From Nostoc sp. S13 (GTDB taxonomy: Bacteria; Cyanobacteriota; Cyanobacteriia; Cyanobacteriales; Nostocaceae), in NCBI RefSeq assembly GCF_029379315.1, contig NZ_JAQYWQ010000081.1, positions 1-33,732 on the forward strand: a stretch of 33,732 nucleotides of DNA, written 5' to 3'. Shown one piece after another: positions 31,265-33,732 of this stretch. Position numbers and translations under genes: made by a program. Position 1 is the stretch's first letter. Each line of letters opens with the position of its first letter. The notes under the pieces were generated by a model. That model did no database searches, was not told the DNA's origin, and saw only the letters and a list, made by a program, of their open reading frames with translations.

Positions 31265-32344
31265 TTAGATTACTTCACAAATTTGCTGCTGGAGAGGAAT
31301 TTGAACCACAAACTCCGTTCCTTTTCCAGGTGTCGAAAAAAATTCTAACTTACCACCATGTTTTTCGGTGATGATTTGATAGCTGATAGCCATTCCCATT
31401 CCTGTTCCCTTGCCGACAGGTTTTGTTGTAAAGAAGGGATTGAAAATCTGTTTTTGAATCGATTCGGGAATCCCAGATCCATTGTCAGCGATCGCAATTT
31501 TCACCCACTGCAAATCAACGACAGAAGTACTAATCGTGATCCGACTGGGATTAAGCTGGATTTCCTGATAAGTCCGTTTGGTATTGAGTTCTTCGAGGGC
31601 ATCGAGCGCATTTACTAGAATGTTCATAAATACCTGGTTAATCTGTCCGGCGTAGCATTCTACATTGGATAAATTGTTGTAATTTCTGATGATCTGAATT
31701 TCTGGGCTTTTGTCAGTGGCTTTGAGGCGATGCTGCAAAATCATCAAACTATTGTCGATGCCTTCATGAATATCCACGGCTTTGAACTCACTTTCATCTA
31801 AGCGGGAGAAGTTACGCAGTGAAAGTACAATATCCCGGATACGTTCCGTCCCGATGTTCATTGAGTCCAATACCATAATCGCGTCTTTTTCTAGAAACTC
31901 TAAATCGATGGTTTTGCGTTCGGTTTGAATTTCAGCAGGTGGGTTGGGGAAGTAACGGTGATAAAGCTGGATAAGTCGCAATAAGTCATGGGTGTATTGG
32001 CTAATATGACTGAGATTTCCGTAAATAAAGCTAACGGGATTGTTGATTTCGTGAGCAATACCAGCCACCATTTGACCAAGGGCAGACATCTTTTCGCTTT
32101 GAATCATTTGAGCTTGCATCTTATGCAAACTATCTAACGTATTTTCTAACTCTTGACCTCTTTGCTGCAAGTCTGCCTGAGAGTTTTCTAGCTCACAAAT
32201 GACTTTCTTCAGTAAAAACTCCTTTGTTGTAATGTCAATTTCTAGCTGGCAGCGTTCATTTTCGCTGCGTTCCAGCTTTTTCCGCAAGATGCGGTTTGTC
32301 TTTTCTAACTCTTGAATATGTATGGAATTGTCTTGGTTATCCAT
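31265..32344 (-). CDS. Soluble histidine kinase partnered with FIST sensor
   Basis: A 359-residue cytoplasmic histidine kinase without membrane segments. Residues 1-85 form a coiled coil (QELEKTNRILRKKLERSENE onward). His98 lies in the H-box GIAHEINNPVSFIYGNL, a HisKA variant common in cyanobacteria. The ATPase domain is complete: N-box MNILVNALDALE, G1 DNGSGIPE, F-box FNPFFTTK and G2 GKGTGMGMAISYQI. It starts seven bases after the FIST gene stops, so the two are one operon and the FIST protein most likely supplies its input. No response regulator is adjacent. The closest relative in the window is the degenerate kinase at 29599-30957, with shared segments such as YGNLSHISQYTHDLLRLI. Confidence 0.93.
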   Translation of the reverse strand: MDNQDNSIHIQELEKTNRILRKKLERSENERCQLEIDITTKEFLLKKVICELENSQADLQQRGQELENTLDSLHKMQAQMIQSEKMSALGQMVAGIAHEINNPVSFIYGNLSHISQYTHDLLRLIQLYHRYFPNPPAEIQTERKTIDLEFLEKDAIMVLDSMNIGTERIRDIVLSLRNFSRLDESEFKAVDIHEGIDNSLMILQHRLKATDKSPEIQIIRNYNNLSNVECYAGQINQVFMNILVNALDALEELNTKRTYQEIQLNPSRITISTSVVDLQWVKIAIADNGSGIPESIQKQIFNPFFTTKPVGKGTGMGMAISYQIITEKHGGKLEFFSTPGKGTEFVVQIPLQQQICEVI

Positions 32345-32351
32345 ACATCAA

Positions 32352-33509
32352 TCATTTTGTTCCTATTAGTAGTGTGACAAACGTTTTGTTATGAAATTGC
32401 GTTTGACCTCCGCTCACCAAAGGAGCAATTTCGCCGTAAGCGTAGAAACCACAGCAAGGTAATGCCTCTGGTAAATGAGTTTTGACAAGCTGATACTCTT
32501 GTTTGGTAAGAGTCCCAAGAATTCGCCGACGCGCTGCACAGGAAATGAGTAACGCTGCTGTTGGTTCTACACCGGGATAATCAGCAAGAGCATTTTTCAA
32601 GGATGTCTCAGAAGCGGATAGAATATTGTCACGAGTCGCATCGGTAATTTGTACAACCGCGTGTTCAGGAATATCAGAAAAGAACGTCATGCTACCAGAC
32701 AGGCGATCGTAGCCATTGGGCGCCCGCATATAGAAATGATCTTGATCCTCAAAAACTGCCAGGGCATGAATCGCATAGTTGGACGCAAATCTTTCTTCAC
32801 CGAGATAATGCTGATAGAAATTTAAGGCACGTCGTCCATCAATTTCATAGACTACGTTGCCATCCACTTTAGTTACACGGCTACGTTGACTGATGGGAGT
32901 CCAACCACTGGCAACTGCGTGGGAAAATAGTAATTCTCCAGAAAATAATAGCACTGGAACTGAATCACTTAACACTTCACTTTGGAAGAATTGGTAGGTT
33001 TTGTCAAAGGTATAGTCATCGGCAGCCATTCCCCCAATGATCGGAATATACCCTCCCAAGCTTTGTTGTAAACCTTGTAAAATTAACACCCCATTGCTCG
33101 TCAGACTATCGGGAAAGGTTAGGCACAATTGTACTAAGGATGCACTCTTTGCCTTGGCTTGGGCGATCGCTTGTTGAGCTGCAAGGGCTGGATTTTTGGA
33201 TGCTTTTCGTCCAATACCTGCCCGAATTTGCACTTCATCGGTAGCAAACAGCATTAAGGTTAGAGAATCTTGCTGAAACTCCAGAATTGAGGAGATTTCT
33301 CCATTTGTAGTTCCACCAATCAACTCAATTCCGGGAAAAGCATCCTGGATGCGTTGCAAAATTAACGCATGGTTAAAGTCTATAGCAGTGAATAAAACCC
33401 CAGCTTGAGGAATTGACCCTGCTAGGGAACGGCTACATTCTTGCAGAACTTCAGCGATCGCATTTTGAGAATCAGGATCGTCACTATGACCAACAACAGC
33501 TCGAAACAC
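32352..33509 (-). CDS. FIST domain sensor protein
   Basis: A 385-residue cytoplasmic protein with FIST-N (about 30-220; IELIGGTTNGEIS, GGYIPIIGGMAADD) and FIST-C (about 225-365; PEALPCCGFYAYGEIAP) domains. FIST modules are proposed to sense small ligands, possibly amino acids, in signal transduction, and often occur with kinases or chemoreceptors. Here it stands alone as a protein but directly precedes a histidine kinase gene, fitting a two-gene input-kinase pair. Its N-terminus MFRAVVGHSDDPDSQNAIAE is typical for FIST proteins. The stop codon TGA is part of ATGA, and the kinase start is close behind. The ligand is not known. Confidence 0.9.
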   Translation of the reverse strand: MFRAVVGHSDDPDSQNAIAEVLQECSRSLAGSIPQAGVLFTAIDFNHALILQRIQDAFPGIELIGGTTNGEISSILEFQQDSLTLMLFATDEVQIRAGIGRKASKNPALAAQQAIAQAKAKSASLVQLCLTFPDSLTSNGVLILQGLQQSLGGYIPIIGGMAADDYTFDKTYQFFQSEVLSDSVPVLLFSGELLFSHAVASGWTPISQRSRVTKVDGNVVYEIDGRRALNFYQHYLGEERFASNYAIHALAVFEDQDHFYMRAPNGYDRLSGSMTFFSDIPEHAVVQITDATRDNILSASETSLKNALADYPGVEPTAALLISCAARRRILGTLTKQEYQLVKTHLPEALPCCGFYAYGEIAPLVSGGQTQFHNKTFVTLLIGTK

Positions 33510-33732
33510 AACTACCTCATTGTAAGTTTGAATATCAGCGTGCTAATCCAATTCCCAAGGCAGCACCCAGCAACTTACAATTTAGTTTTCCCACTTACTT
33601 AAACTAAATCTCAATTCACCTGACTTTTTATTTTCCGCCACATCTGACGATACAAAAACTGCTTGAAGAAGAATTCAGAAGTCAGAATTCAGGAGTCAGA
33701 ATGCAATCAGTGGGGGATTCAGACCCGCCACT
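33510..33732. other. Upstream region of the FIST operon and window edge
   Basis: No gene is supported here. The region has the probable promoter of the FIST operon and, from about 33668, AGAAGTC/AGGAGTC heptamers like those at 30981-31015, followed by GGGGGATTCAGACCC. Confidence 0.5.

Overview
The window looks like chromosomal DNA of a filamentous, Nostoc/Anabaena-type cyanobacterium. The evidence is frequent GCGATCGC (HIP1) octamers, the first ten codons of photosystem II D1 (psbA) at the left edge, a 151-residue FurA with the Anabaena-type cysteine pattern, a CAAD/CurT-like thylakoid protein, an SbtA/SbtB bicarbonate-uptake pair, and many short tandem heptamer repeats and small palindromic repeats. 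I saw no rRNA, tRNA, CRISPR array, complete insertion sequence or prophage.

Layout. At 1-32 is the start of psbA (minus), then 560 bases of repeat-rich spacer with a likely IS630-type transposase scrap. An M3 oligopeptidase (593-2704, minus) is followed by a remnant reading frame and a Uma2-family protein (3225-3920), a membrane-anchored hypothetical protein (4171-5130), and an SDR oxidoreductase (5299-6195, minus). furA (6525-6980) converges on a peptidoglycan-binding-domain gene (7113-8267), which sits just downstream of a very large cobN (8277-12431, minus). cobN carries at least four in-frame blocks of repeat DNA. Next come an ATP-grasp ligase, a proline-rich membrane protein, and a Tat-exported metallophosphoesterase (14534-15451). 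The phosphoesterase is followed by a decayed Septu-like ATPase/HNH cassette and a diverged copy of the phosphoesterase 3' end. Then come a MATE exporter, an ABM-domain protein, the PcrA helicase (minus) and a truncated quinone oxidoreductase.

The most coherent functional unit is 21754-23772: sbtA, sbtB and a Tat-signal beta-carbonic anhydrase in one probable operon. The enzyme would act outside the plasma membrane next to a sodium/bicarbonate importer controlled by a PII-like protein. After it come a HAMP histidine kinase (minus), a 1.27 kb repeat-bearing spacer, a CAAD protein and an SLH-domain protein. The right end is a signalling cluster. A FIST-domain sensor and a soluble histidine kinase form a minus-strand pair (32352-33509, 31265-32344). 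Facing them is a CBS-histidine-kinase paralogue (29599-30957) that keeps its phospho-acceptor His but has lost the N-box Asn and the second Gly-rich ATP motif.

The points most worth a second look are the Septu-like remnant between phosphoesterase 3' ends, the repeat-riddled but open cobN, the sbtA-sbtB-carbonic anhydrase operon, the degenerate CBS kinase beside an intact paralogue, and the convergent furA arrangement that could produce an antisense furA transcript. All homology calls come from reading the sequence and remembered family features; no database search was run.
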